64,000 bases of DNA from Antedon mediterranea (lineage: Eukaryota; Echinodermata; Crinoidea; Comatulida; Antedonidae). The stretch's first letter is position 1, and every line of letters starts with the position of its first letter. The position numbers and the translations under genes are program-made. The stretch is from NCBI RefSeq assembly GCF_964355755.1, contig NC_092673.1, positions 32,621,648 to 32,685,647 on the forward strand, in the 5' to 3' direction. Below the pieces are notes generated by a model. That model was not told the DNA's origin. It worked only from the letters and a program-made list of their open reading frames with translations, and searched no databases. Below are positions 24,851-38,432 of this stretch, piece by piece.

Positions 24851-27800
24851 ACAGTACATGTCATTCAAGTAAAAGTAATAAAATTGCAGGTCTCTCACTC
24901 AAAGGCAATACATATGCCATCCGAAACCAGTCATTGACGGACTGATACTAGGGAGCTTTTGCATCAGGACAATAAACGACAAAAATCAAAACGCCGACTG
25001 GGGGACTAACATAAAAAAGGACGATAAATGTAGACGCGTGCATTCGCTTTGTACTGATCGACCATTTTTTATTGTTGTTTCAAAATGACGTCATAAACTT
25101 TGCTAAGTAACAAATGATTGTGTTTGCTGAAGCAATCCAATCTGAACCAATTTATTTACTGAGCTGCAAACGAAATTATATTGCGACAGGTAATATTCAT
25201 TGTGGTAATTTTTTTCTAATAAAGCGCACTGTGGTTACTGAATGAGAATAAAGCACAAACAAGGCAATCTCAATCAAATGTGCGTGATATGTGGTTAGAA
25301 CAGGGAGTTCAACTCCCTGGTTAGAACTTTTAAGACTGAAAACCAAAATCAGTTTTCGCCATCTTCTGCATGTTTTGTAATGGTCTTGGTTAGTTAGCAA
25401 CAGGGCAACAAATCAATCTGTGAAAACTCTGTCAATGTGTTGAGTGTGTATAAAGTTGATAGGATTTTGAAATTATATCGGTCATGTGATGTTTCATTTT
25501 ACTCTGTCTGAGGAATTAGAAGCTGAGCAGCAAACTGATACGAATTTGTTTTCGGCAACGTCTGTATGCTTTGTTACAATGTTGGTTGCTTAGTCTTCAA
25601 AGTATGTGATACGTTACATTTCTTTGTTAATATTTGTTTAAAATCTTTGTAGGTGGTTGTCGCTGATTGATTACTAAGATTGACATATTTTACTTATTTA
25701 ATTACTTTACTTTCTTGTACTAAAACCACGAAACTAGTTATAATGTAACACAAAACAGTTACCAAACGCACAGCAATAGAGAATCAGATATTAAAAAAAA
25801 AATACTTTAATGTTCTTACATTAGAGAAATACTACGAATGATTTAAATAAACTTTGGGGCATTTGTTCTATTATGATTTTTTTTAAATTGAGGTTAAACA
25901 TTGTTTTAACTTTTGCATTTTTCATTTGTCTAATATCAGTGCGTGCTCCAAAATCGAAAAGAAAGTGTGTGCTATTTTCAACAAATATGTGCGTATAATG
26001 GGGAAGCACTTTGGCCAATGTGAATGTCCGATAAACGACCGTAAATATTTGAAGTTACTGCCTTGGCTCAGCATTGTGAAACACATTAATTTTGGCCAAC
26101 TATGCATTCATTTTAATATTATTGATCTTCATGAAGATCCGTCTCCAGCATTCTTTTACTACTGTTTGCACATTATATATCACAAAAACCAGACACGTTG
26201 ATTTCTGCTACCTTATTTAAGGATAATAAAACCGACTGTAAATCTTCCTACCTCTCGTGACCTTGTTTTCTCTTTTTAGTCATGCTAAAGTTTAGTTGTA
26301 AAGACTTGTTGTTACATAGCAGAAACATAATAATGTTGAAAGAAATAAAAAAAAAATTATTTTGACATCTTTATTATTGACAACGGTTTTCAGCGAAGCA
26401 AAAATGAAACGCTACCACAAAAAAAATGCGCAATTTAGATTGCTTTTTTATTAAAGTTTGTTATTAGTGTTTCCAATGTATGCGATAATATTGTCATCGT
26501 CCGTATGCATATTTGCTCAACAATATTATAATGTAGGGTTTATAGACAAGCGCGGTTTTCAGAGAGGAAAAATGAGACGGGACAATAATTTTATCTCTTC
26601 GATGATTCAACAAAGTTTCTAAATGTGAAAAAAATGTGCAATTGAATAAAATTACAGTAGTACGCCATTCAAGTAAGGGCAATACAATTTCTGGTTTCTC
26701 ACTGAAAGGCAATGCACAGTGTCATCCGAAACCAGTCATTGACAGCCTAATACTGCTCTCAATTATGAGGACGCCTAACAAATCAAATAACAAGTAATAC
26801 AGGCATACACTTTCAGGTGAACTGACAACAAAAATTATAATGTGACACGTAATATTCATCTCATGTTTCGTCGTAGTAGTTATTTGTCTCAATAGAGAGA
26901 TAGATTTTATATAAATATCGCACACACAAGAGACACCCTATTAACGGGTTGCTCATTATACCTTCCACAATGCGAATAAACCAAATCAGTCTTAATATCT
27001 TAATTGTATGTAAATTATATACTATAGTGAGCGAAGATAGCAACCAACCGAGAAAACATACGCTGGACACGCGAACACGCAAGTGCACACGTTCCTCCCG
27101 GGTTGACTTTACGCTGAATACATTTTTACGTTGTTTACACCGGTCTATATTTCCACATTTCTGCGTCCCGGGTACGACTCGGATTATACAATTTTTGATC
27201 ATTTCCACATGTAAAAGTGACGTATTACTGTTGCATAATCTTTTATTGATTATCCATTGAGTATTTTAGTAGGCTTACGTATAGTAACGTGATCTTTCAA
27301 ATCACATTCTGCTCTATGATTTTCTTATGTCCTGTTTTTTTTTTCTTTTATTATTATTATTATCCTGTTTTAATCTTTCAAAATAAGTCGGTTATTCTAA
27401 CTGTGTTTTTAAATTCAAGAATAATTTTAGTGAGTAAAATCAATTTTGTTTTAATGGAAATTTCTTCATTTTGTCTCTTTCTCTCTCTCCACTCTCTCTT
27501 TTCTATTTAGGCAAATTGCCAGGGATAACCATAAGCGAAATCATTCACATCCTTCTTAAAGGTTGCAATCCCATTCACAAGACAAATATATAAACAAAAT
27601 GCTCTGCATATTACAAGTGGAATTGTATTTTGTCAAGCATAATAACCACGACGCCACTCAAACACTTCGGCATTGTAGTTTTCGTCATCACTTTATCATC
27701 ATTATACTATTGTTCAAGAATATATATTTAAAATAATTTGAACATATCCTGTCTACGCACAATACAAGCAGACATATTTAACACACTAATCAACTAATTT

Positions 27801-29900
27801 TACATTTATTTAAAAAAAAAACAATTATTCGTAAAAAGACAATAATTTTGGCATTATGGAGTGGGGAGTGTCATAACTATACTTAAAAAATAAAAACGTC
27901 CACACCGATGGCGCTAGGTAAAAAGAAGTAATAACTAGAAACTTGTATAAAGGTCTAAGCGTTCTCACGGGTGATAGCCCTTAATATTAGTATTAGGCAT
28001 TATTAGTGTATAATGCATAATATTTTAGAATATAATTTCATATTCTTGAATAAACTGCAAAAGCTTAACTTAATTGTAAAATCTTACAATAATAGTTTTG
28101 AACCTTCTGATCGTTTTGCAGTCCTCCATCATACACCGTTAAAATGTGATGTTGACCAAATTAGTTTGTGTCACGTAAAACATAATTTGACTGTTTCGCG
28201 TTGTAATTATGTTTGTAAAAACGCAATTTAGTTACTGAAAGTGATTACAAATATACAAAGAACGCATTCTCAATATAATGTACGTGGTACTAGATTAGAA
28301 CTGAATTAGTTTTGGGCAACTTCTGTATGCTTTGCAACAATGGTGGTTGCAATGTTTGTTCATAGTATGTGATAATTATTATCTGTGTTAATATTTGCTA
28401 TATATCTTTGCAGGTGGTTGTCGCTGATTACAGGTTGTCGTACTCAAAAGTTTTATTTGATAGAAGATCATTAACTGGTCATAATTGGGTCATTACTCAG
28501 TAATGTCACTGATTCAACAAGTTTTCTAGATTTGACACCGAAAAACGTTTTATAGATCAGAAAATCGAAGGATAGGTCATAAATAGTTAAATTGTACTTT
28601 GCACTGAAATATGAACGACATACAGTGTTCACAATTTTCGCAAATCTGTTTATAAATTGTATCAATTTGTTCAGCTTCAAATTTTCTTATTTTGTAGTTA
28701 TAATATAGATAGTATATAAACATAACGCTTTTTCGAGTAAGCAAAGAAACAGATTTTTGCTTTGATTAAACAAAAAATAACATTCAATTAATGACATGAT
28801 GTGTCAATATGTTTTAATAATGTCGGACATACACTAAATATAAGGGACAATTGTTTGCAGCGAAAAAAAATAGATCGGCTCAAGACATTATTTCATATCT
28901 CACTCTTCTGTGATTCCACACATTTTCTACAAAAAAACCAATCCAATAAGCAGTAGTATACGTCGTCAACCAAGTAAAGACCAAAGGCATACTGCATACA
29001 GTTGCTGGTCTCTCATCCACAGGCAATACATTTATGCCATCCAAACCAGTCAAAAAAATGCTTAAATTGTCTTTTGTCAGATTGTGGTTTAAATTAACCG
29101 TTTCCTTTGTCTTTTTATAAGTGAAATAAATATTGTTTTTGGTTTTCTTATTTTACAGAAAAATTTCAAAATTTCCTATTTAAAGTCTGATTTGATTAAT
29201 CTTCATTTTTAATGTTTTTGGGGGACAATACACCTTTAACAAAACAGGAGCTAATTGACTGTGTACCTTCAGGTAATGTTATTTAAACTAAATTATTGAC
29301 TGCAAATAAAATCATATTATTGTGACACGTAATATTCATTTAACTTTTTCATCGTGATTTGTTTTAATCCACACTTAGGCATAAAGTTACTAAAGGTGAT
29401 TAAAGGTACAAAGAAGGCGTCCTCAATTTAAAAATTAATGTGTGTGGTGTGATTCGAATTATACAGACTGATATTAATGTTAGAGAGTCCACAACAACTC
29501 AGCATGGTTGAGGGCGAGTTTCGTCGATTTTAAAATTATGACACCTATGGTCGGAAATGACACTCTCACGTTATTATAAATGTATTGATATTTTAAATAT
29601 GAAAACTTAGATACTAGACTATTAAAAGGTGACCTTTTCCCCTATTTTGTGAGGATTTATTTTTAAAGGCAACATAAATAGAAATTTTAAATAGACGAAA
29701 AAGCTTTCGCGCGCGCCGACCATGGATCAACTCTGGCGAATTCGGGCTTGTTGGTTGTCTAGAAACAGGGCAGCTAACATATTATTATAATAAGTTATCA
29801 AGTTCAACTCTCCTCTCCTTTATTCTATATATAGACCACGTGGCCTTAAAACATAAAAGTTTCATAGTGTGTCAAATAAAATGTTCTTTTCTTGACAGCA
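24851..29900. repeat. Block of degenerate repeated units, no gene seen
   Basis: A unit containing a CTCACT...GGCAATACA...CATCCGAAACCAGTCATTGA pattern occurs near 24870-24940, 26680-26750 and 28990-29055. A second module, CACGTAATATTCAT with an AAAGTTACTAAAG-type continuation, occurs near 25185, 26845 and 29325. These look like decayed copies of one multi-kilobase repeat. ORFs here (up to 115 codons) are not shared among the copies. Confidence 0.55.
29070..29235. mobile_element. Right-end relic of the TTAA transposon family
   Basis: The sequence ending GGGGGACAATACACCT followed by TTAA (29236-29239) matches the right end of the element at 17008-19559, including the upstream CTTTTTATAAGTGAAAT and TGATTAATCTTCATTTTTAA stretches. 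The left end is missing. Confidence 0.65.
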
Positions 29901-29989
29901 CATACAATACAATTTGCTAATAACTTAATCGGTTTTGGGTTTCCAGACTTAAATAATGAAACATATTTGAAATGTAATTTGGAATGAGA

Positions 29990-30785
29990 CGATTCAATCA
30001 AATGTTAGCAAATATACACGTCATCCAAGCAGCCAATCAAATTAGACTATGTTTAAGGCATCGGTAATCAAAATAACTATTTTCTGTAACGATTTATTTC
30101 AGTTTTGGCGAAATAAAGCATGTGAATGAGCATTCATTCGAGAATGTAATGTGTATAATGTAAATATCGTTTTGATTTTAATCCAAAATCTAGTATAATC
30201 ATTTTGGTAACAATAATTATTTTTATCTATAGCATCGTCTGGAATAATGTTGTGCTGCCGCCTAGATTTCATCGGTGGCCAACCTGTTTTAACCTAAAAA
30301 CCGGGCCTAAAAATACAGACAATATACAATTTCACACAAATTTACACTTTAAACTTCAAAATGTTTGATGACCCATCCTTTCCCATCGTACTACGGTATG
30401 ATTACTTAACAATGGTGGACATTAGATCCGTTATATAACCTTATCCAGCACTCTTATGAAAATGTTTGGTTTACTGTTTACGCATGGCGTATCATAACTA
30501 CAAAAATGATAGGCAGAGTTTTTTGTTTTGTTTAATTCAATAAAAAAATAGTGTTGTTCCAAATAAATATTATATTATTATTATTATATTTTCAAGCATA
30601 GATAATTATTTATTCATTTAATAATTCCCTTCGTGGTTTTACTACTACCTACTGCTTCATACTAACATACTAATACACATACACATAACGTGATTCTAAT
30701 TCTAAGCAGAATTTAGTTTTCAAATCAAATCACCAAATTGTTTTAGCTATTATACGATTATTGTTTATGATCATAATTTTATATT
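29990..30785. repeat. Duplicon fragment (third partial copy)
   Basis: The block at 29990-30290 aligns with 16560-17000. The block at 30290-30790 aligns with about 19564-19780 plus 20260-20350 and, in tandem, with the start of copy 2 at 30890. The GTTTTAACC junction at 30288 again lacks the transposon found at 17008. Confidence 0.65.
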
Positions 30786-30892
30786 TTAAAATATAATCTA
30801 AGCCTCTAAGTCTATGGTTTCTTTGGTGAAGATTAGGCATAATTTTGTCTAGCATCGTCTTGCATTATTTTGTGCTGTCACCTAGTTTCCAT

Positions 30893-33640
30893 CGCTGGCC
30901 ACCCTATTTTAACCCAAAATACATACAATTTCACACAAATGTACACTTTAAACGTATGGATAGGTCTATACAGCAACCACTACCAAAAAGTGTTTGATAA
31001 CTTAACTTCCCACGGTTTGATTGCTTTAACAATAGGGACTGGGAGATACCATACCCTTCTCCGGCACGCAGTGTAACTCTTATGAAAGTTGTGGTTCACT
31101 GTTTACCCATGGCATATCTAACTAAACTTTAAAAGTTATAGGTAGATGTTCTTTTTTTTACTCTTGTTTTCTCTCCCTTCCTTCCCACATCCATTAGCCT
31201 TTACAAAATTGTAACATCCCACCACCATCTTTTCCCTCAACATTATTTTCTTCTATAGCGTTCTATTTATCGTCATGTTCAAATTTAGTTTCAGTGACTT
31301 GTTTACAACACAGCGAAAACCATCCCGACAATCATTGTTGTTATATGTTACTCGTCAACTCATTTCGTTGTTTTCGTTCTTATTTATGCAGTCGGATTGT
31401 GTTTTCATCTTTTTAAAGGTTTATCTGTCAATTTTGTCTGCATTTTCCCGTCGTCATAATTAACATGGTAAAACTTTAATCCTGTTACTTTGTATTTATA
31501 CAAATCTAAATATAAATTTATAGTAATGCATTCATTTAATTTTCTCCATGGTTTTTTTTCTACTCACTACTTACTGCTTCATACTAACACAATAAAACAC
31601 ACACATAGAACGTGATTCTAATTCTAAAAGCACAATTTATTTTTCAAACCAAATCACCAAACAACTTAGTTTATAAGATTATTGTTTCTGAGTATATATT
31701 TTAAAATACTAAAGTGATAGGCTTACCACTAATTTGAACCTATGGTCAGTACACGTAGTAACAACACATCACCTAAACTACAGCATTTCGATTAATTACG
31801 GTAGGCTAGTTATACATTTATCATTAAAGCAAATTTGAATATAGTAATATACTGGCTGCTGTGATGATACACCAGTAAGTAAGTAAAACAGCGATCTCTA
31901 GTATAGGTTCTAGACGTACGGTAATTCGGCTTAATATATTAATAAAAAAGAAAACCATTTTGGCATATATGGCGTGCCATAACTATACTATATTAAAAGA
32001 AAAACTCCCGCTGATGGCGCTACGTAAAAATTAATAACAAACAATAACTGGCAAGATCAACTATAAGCGATCTCACGAGGAAACAGTAATACAATGTAGC
32101 CTAATAATATCATTATTGTTCATAAATTCGTCAATAAACTGGTAAAGCTTAACTAATTGCAAACATTTATCAAAAATAGTTAAAAATTGTTACTTATTTT
32201 TCTCAAAGTCATTAAAATTAATACAGTATTTCTAAACAGAGAATTAAAAGCATAAGTCTACTACAAACTTGTAAACATTACATTATACTAAATTAACACA
32301 TTAAATGAAAAGAATAATTATTATACAATAATTAACAATAATAATACAATAGCATAATGAAATGCAACTATATTAGCCTAAAACTATACAATTATTACCA
32401 TTACACCATTACAAAAATATTAATTACGAAAATTATATGAAAAAACAACGAAATAAAATCTAATTATGTTAATCAAAGGTAACAACAAAATTAAGAAATA
32501 TATTTTGTTAATTCACCACGGCAAGTTAACTAATACTAATGATGTACGAATTGATACAATAAATGTGATTGGATATAATTGTGAGTGGATACAACGTACG
32601 AGTATGGATAATAGTAATATACGAGGGATTTAATAATGTGAGTGAATGATTATTACACAATTATATGTGAAACAATAATTTTGAAAACATCCTTCTAACT
32701 CAAGCTGAGGTAACTATTTCCTAATAAAGCAAATCTAATTCTAAATTTACAATTTGTATTAAATGAAATTCATTCATTCATTTATTCAATAATATGTAGG
32801 CCACTGACTCAAGTGCAATAATAGAAAATAATTAAAATATACATTTCCATTTGAGTAGTGGTAACAGCAAAATAACTATTTCTCTTTTTATATTCGAAAA
32901 AGGTTTACTATAGACGATGTTCCAATGTAATGTTATGTTATGTTATTTATTTATTATTCAACATTTTTTGTTTTGTTTTTGACGTTATCAAATTGTAATT
33001 TTCTTTTAAGTTCTGTTGTTTATTTGTTAATTTCTTAGCTTCAGTTAGTTAAGATAAAAGGTACCAAGCTTGATTAGCTTCGGCTATACCTTGGCTACCT
33101 TTTGTATTGAAATTGTTTTTGTTTGATACAATAGAGAAGAAGAATATATAATGCTAACATTACTTAATACTACACAATTTGCACAGTATTATTATTGAAA
33201 ACATTCATCACTGAATTAGATACTTAAATTAGTTTCATTAAAATGTTTTAATGAAAATATAATTGTGATATGACAATGATCAAATTAAAACGCAAGGATA
33301 TACCGTTACATTTTATATTTAATTGTTCTTAACTGTCGTTGTCTTAATAAATTGTATTGTTCTGATGGTCACTAATGATCAGCTTCAGTTGGATAGACCA
33401 CCCTCGTAATAAGTAAACATTCATAATAATAGGATTATGTAATAGTGTATGTATTAAAAGTTTCAACATTAACCCAAGTATTTAGTACTTCACTAAAATA
33501 AAATACAGCTGTATGATATTGTATTGTATCGAAAAACAAGCACAATTCCTGTTATTATACAACAGTGTAATATTAAAAAATGCAGCAGAAATATTAAATT
33601 CCACTGTACCGTACAAAAATGTATGCAAAATAATGAAGTT
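30893..33640. repeat. Segmental duplicon, copy 2
   Basis: Direct counterpart of 19564-24850. It ends about 70 bases below the stop codon of gene 2, so the duplicated unit includes the 3' flank of a very large GTPase gene. It carries one minisatellite unit (32586-32627) and a ~200-bp insertion (32925-33145) missing from copy 1. Confidence 0.85.
32925..33145 (+). mobile_element. Short retroposon-like insertion in duplicon copy 2
   Basis: Duplicon copy 1 reads directly from GACGATGTTTTAATGTTATA into TAAGGCTAACATTACTTAA, whereas copy 2 has an extra segment including GGTACCAAGCTTGATTAGCT and ending in a GAAGAAGAATAT tail. It resembles a 3'-end fragment of a LINE or SINE. Family unknown. Confidence 0.5.
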
Positions 33641-33711
33641 GGTACCGTACAGGTGCACGTCCAATAGCCATAGATGAACAGACAGAATTTACCAATCGAT
33701 CTATTTGTTGT

Positions 33712-36700
33712 TTAAATATCGTACCATTTTCTCATATCTCTCTTCGCGTCTTCCATTGTAATAGAATTCCATCCGTCTGGGATATCAGCCTTGTTAGCAT
33801 GGTAGTATTCAGCAAGTTCAGTATTATATGTTGCCATGAACCATTTCCAGAACGTTTCTGCCTCGCCTGGAAGTGGTTCAATTTTCCATGATGCGTAGTA
33901 GTCATTGACAGTCCTATAATCTCGAAATTTAATAAATTTGAGGTTGGTGTGTTCATTCAAAAAAGGATAATTACACAATACTGAAGTTGTGCACACATCA
34001 GTAACGAGCTTTCCAGAAAAAGTATGCTTGTATCCAGCAATTCCTTGTGGCATGTGACACTCTGTACGATGGTGATCATGTGGGCCATGAAGTTCGCATA
34101 GTGCATTACAAAATGGACACACATTCTGACAAGCTAGTAGGTCAGCTGTAAAGAAGTCACAGAAGGATGTGCTTATGTCACTGAAAAGTCTACTATCGTA
34201 GGCGTTTATTATGGTTTCTTGGACGTTGTCTAGTTCCAATATTAATTTATCACTAAGTTCTTTCACATCCAGTTCTGTCTCTTCATCAAAAAACATCATA
34301 TCTGTTTTGACGCATAACTCTTTATCAATATATTCAAGTAAGATTGACCACCATAATTTCATTGTCATACTGTCACAGTAAATCATACCGCTTGCATTTA
34401 CATTAATGATAGCCTGCTTTAATCTAGCTAATATTTCACGAACTTTACAATTGTATATTTCTCGATGTACAGAGCTACCAGAATTGTCTTTTTCCTGAAA
34501 ACACATTTTCTCTATTTGTTCAGAGGTAAACGTTTTGATGGACTGAATTGGATTAGATAAATACTGCACAAAGGATTTAAAATCACCTTTCTCTGCCATT
34601 TCAACCAGCATCCATGCATGGAGAGACATCTTACTAGAAAACCCTTTACCCGAAGTGTATCTTAGATTGTCGATTACTCCAAGTTTGCATTTCTCTGGAA
34701 GCGATGTTTTAATAGCACTCGCAAACTCCCGAGATATAGCCGATACAACTTTTACAAGTATGTTCAGATCTTTACATTCTTCTTTGAACATTTGCCACAA
34801 TTTTTCTTTCTGAGACTCCATGTACAATCTCGGGTCACTTTCCTGTTTATATTGTTCTTGCATTTTTTCCAAGCTTGGTATTAATGTAACCTTGAAATTA
34901 GACACAGCTAGTCGAATATTTGATTTTTTATGAATGCAAACTTTCTCATCCATGTTTATTTCTCCAAGTTCACTTGACAGTGAGCTGAAAAGTTGAAATC
35001 CCAGTTGTTTTGTATAACTTCTTCCATTCTGTGCATGATTTAAAATTTTTGTTTGAAGTTTTTCCAGAATATCTTGTTTAGTGGAATTGGCCTGATTCAC
35101 ATACGTTACGTTACTTCTGGATCCAGGCTTTGATAAAAATGTCAAATCCTTTTCAAGTACTTCAGTACATTTGGAACAGTCAGACAACAATACACTAGTA
35201 ACTGTAAATTTGTCGTTTTCGGTATAGTAACCCTCAGTGATTCGTTCAAAAGATTTGTGTATGTTGACGTAATCATCAACACGTGGAATTACAGAAACCC
35301 ATTCATTCCAGTTTTTAGCAAACTCGCGTTCAAGAACTTCTTCAGAAAATTGTCGCTTTCGATACACTTCGGTAAGTTTCTTAGCTTTTTGGTAAATCGT
35401 TTGTTCATGCATTTTAATGGTGGCATCAATTTCAGCTCTGCCAATTATTCTGTTTTTAATAGATGTATATACATCCCTCAGGTCTCTTTTAATTTCATTA
35501 CAAAGATCGTCGAGTTGAAGTTCCATTTTACATTTCCATTGGCATGCTTTTTTTTCTTTTTCAAAATAAGACGCCATGCTTGATTGGAAAGTCAGAATGT
35601 CTTTCTCTAATTTCATTAAGTAATCATCAAGGATTTGTTCCTCTTTAACCTTTTCAGCTGTTAGTTTTTTACATTCATTTTGAAGTCCGTAGCTGTATTC
35701 TAGTGCATTTCTTCTGAAAGTACGGGCATGCTTCACATATTCTACATTCAAAGCATTAAAAGCTTGAATCTCAAGAGAATTTTTGAAACTGAATACAAAA
35801 TCTTGACCTAATATTGCTTTCCAAAGATCAGACAGCAATATTGTGAACTCATCGATATGTTTAGGTTCTGAATTCTTCATAATTTCCAAGACTTGTTTCT
35901 TTACTTGAAGAATGCATTTGCTGTAACCGGGATTAGGGGGCGCCATCGGTGGATCTCCTTGCCAAAGGCCGGAAATGTACATTATATGTTTGTTTTCTTG
36001 AAAATGAATGACATCAGAAAACGATTTATATTTCTCACCGCAATTTTCAGCTTCAGCTGCGATTTGTGTGATGTTATCCAATATTTCTCGCATGCTTCGT
36101 TTTTGCACCGTATTCAAGTCAGATGCTGTAACATCGTTGACATTTTGGTGTACAAATAAGCAGCTGGGCTTGATATGATGAACATTTTCCATTTTCATAA
36201 AAGCGTGCACAGCAATTTGAAGTGTGTCTTGTATGTCCGTTGAATTTTCTCCCATAATGTTTATTATGGTAAGATCACCCATACCAATCACAAACGTGGC
36301 TAATTCATTGTCCCGATTATTAGTATGTTGAATTCCGGATTCAGAAGATCGCAAACCCTCAGTGTCTACCACTAGGATGTAATCACACTTTGTGTCTTCT
36401 CCTAAACCTGTATCTAAAGATACTAGCTGGGCAAAAATACCTTTCGTACATCTGCCGGCGCTAACGGAAAATTGTAAACCAAACATGGCATTCAACAAAG
36501 TTGATTTTCCACTACTTTGAATACCTAGTACAGATAACACAAACATCTTTTTATTGCCAATTTGGTATGCAAGAGATTTGAGCACGGCTCTAATCCAAGC
36601 GATAGGCACATGGACTGCATCACCGTCCATCAGCTCAATTGGATATCCATGTAGTAACATTTCAGCAGCAACTTCTGCTAAGTGGAAATTATCAAAGTCA

Positions 36701-38432
36701 AGTTTTGGTGATTTAAAATCTGGTAAAAATTCGTAATTTTGACCAATTTCTCTATTGAAATGTTCTAATCCCACTGATGCAGAAGACAGTTGTTGTTCGA
36801 GTTCATCAAGTTGATATTTCAAGGTTTCTAATTGCTCATTAGTCGTTTCTGGTGCTTTTTTTTGGTCACATAACTCATTCCACTTGCAGATGTACTCGTC
36901 ACGTATTGGTTGTAGCTTGTCGATGCTATATTGGTCAGTCATTATCTTCACAAAACCAAAGAAATATTTTCTTTTTATAAGTGTGTTTGAGAAGGAGGTT
37001 CTGAATATTTGATATGCACAAACGTTTAGTCTTTGTTTGTTAATTTCTAACTGTTGCTGACGTAGGCATGCCATCTCTTTTTGTAGTTTATCAACGTATT
37101 CTTGAATTTGCATGTTTCCCTTTCTTTCTAGACGATGTTGTTCTCTTTTTGTCTCTGCAATTTTTAGTGTTATCTTCTGCAAAGGTAGCTCGTTTGCTTT
37201 TCCTTTTAATTTAACAAACTCTAACAATTCCTTAGCACTCTGTTTTGCTTCTGAACAATCACTTTCCATTTCATCAACGTGATAATTCACTGTATGCGCT
37301 AATTCAATGCACTCTTCAATACTCCTATCAGATACAACATCCCGATGGTCTCCTTTAAAATTTCTTCCAAGCGATTTCCAAATATCTTTGCTTATTGTCA
37401 GCTCGTTCTTGCCTGTTGATATAATATATTGTACTTGTTTCTTTACATTCTTTATACTTGTTTCCATTGTATGAAGTGCCTTCCCTAAATCTTTCAAAGC
37501 ACGTTTATCTAAGATGAAAATCACGTGGCCATTTTGCATGTAAAATGATTCAAGTAACTTGGTGTCATACTCCTTAAAATCATCAGCTGCCACGAATACA
37601 ATAGACACCAGTGATATCTCAGATAGAAACTGTGCCTGCTTTTGGAAATCTGATGCATTCCCTCGCAAATTTATAAATGTGAGTGCATCTGCAAAAGCAT
37701 CCGTACGTTCCTGTATGGGAAGGTACCATGCCATTTCTAATAAGCCATCTGATAATTTTCGTACCAAATTTCCACCTTTGCACCCGTAGTGAAAAAAAAT
37801 ATCATGATTCTGCCCAATAATGACATAGTTAGCAACTTTAGATTTGGATATTTTAGGTTTACCTAGTCGCAAAGCAGAAACAATCGGTAACCTCTCTACC
37901 ACCATTGATCGTTCACACGACAAACCTGAAATCGTTTGCCATTTCTTTGTGATTGTGCTCATTCCCCACACAATCATTTCCCATTCTTTGTCCTCTACGT
38001 CTGTTACTGGAATTAGTAAAGGAATAGCTAATTGACATATCGACAATTTTTCGATCACAATTTGCCTTAAAAAGTTGTCACAACATAAGAAAGTAACTAC
38101 CAGTGCATCTATTGGACTAACTTTACTGTTTTCAGTACTGTGATTTATTGATTCTTCACTTTCTTCTAGTGCAGAAGAAAGTGAATAAGCATTTTCATGA
38201 GAAGATTGACTTTCTTCTAAATCAAAACACCTTCCTTCGTAGTTACACATAATAAGATTTTGCAGCATGTACCAAGGTATTTTGCTTGGATCATCATTGA
38301 GTTCATCTGGTAAATTTACATTTTTAGAAACTAAAAATAATACCTCACGTGTTAGTTTTCTGGGAAAATATTTCTGTAGTCCTAGATGTTTAACTATCTG
38401 CTTGTACATTCCAAATGTACTGTCCGTCTTAT
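33712..38432 (-). CDS. Very large GTPase (VLIG/GVIN1/URGCP-like), giant 3' exon, gene 2
   Basis: Paralogue of gene 1, collinear throughout. The frame is open from 38481, but a clear acceptor (TATTTTCTTTAG) puts the exon start at 38432 in phase 1, so the first codon is completed by the previous exon (G plus AT, Asp). Counting from 38481, the N-terminal segment LGLQKYFPRKLT is at about 33-44, the P-loop GIQSSGKS 653-660, DTEGL 706-710 and HQNVND 778-783. Coiled-coil-like helices follow. A Cys/His cluster starts at C1451 (CQNVCPFCNALC, then HDHHRTECH), and the tail has FWKWFMATYNTELAEYY and ADIPDGW. No internal stop. The mini-exons at 40131-46180 share its strand and splice phase and are its best candidate 5' exons. 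GTPase activity is inferred from the motifs; the biological role is not known. Confidence 0.92.
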
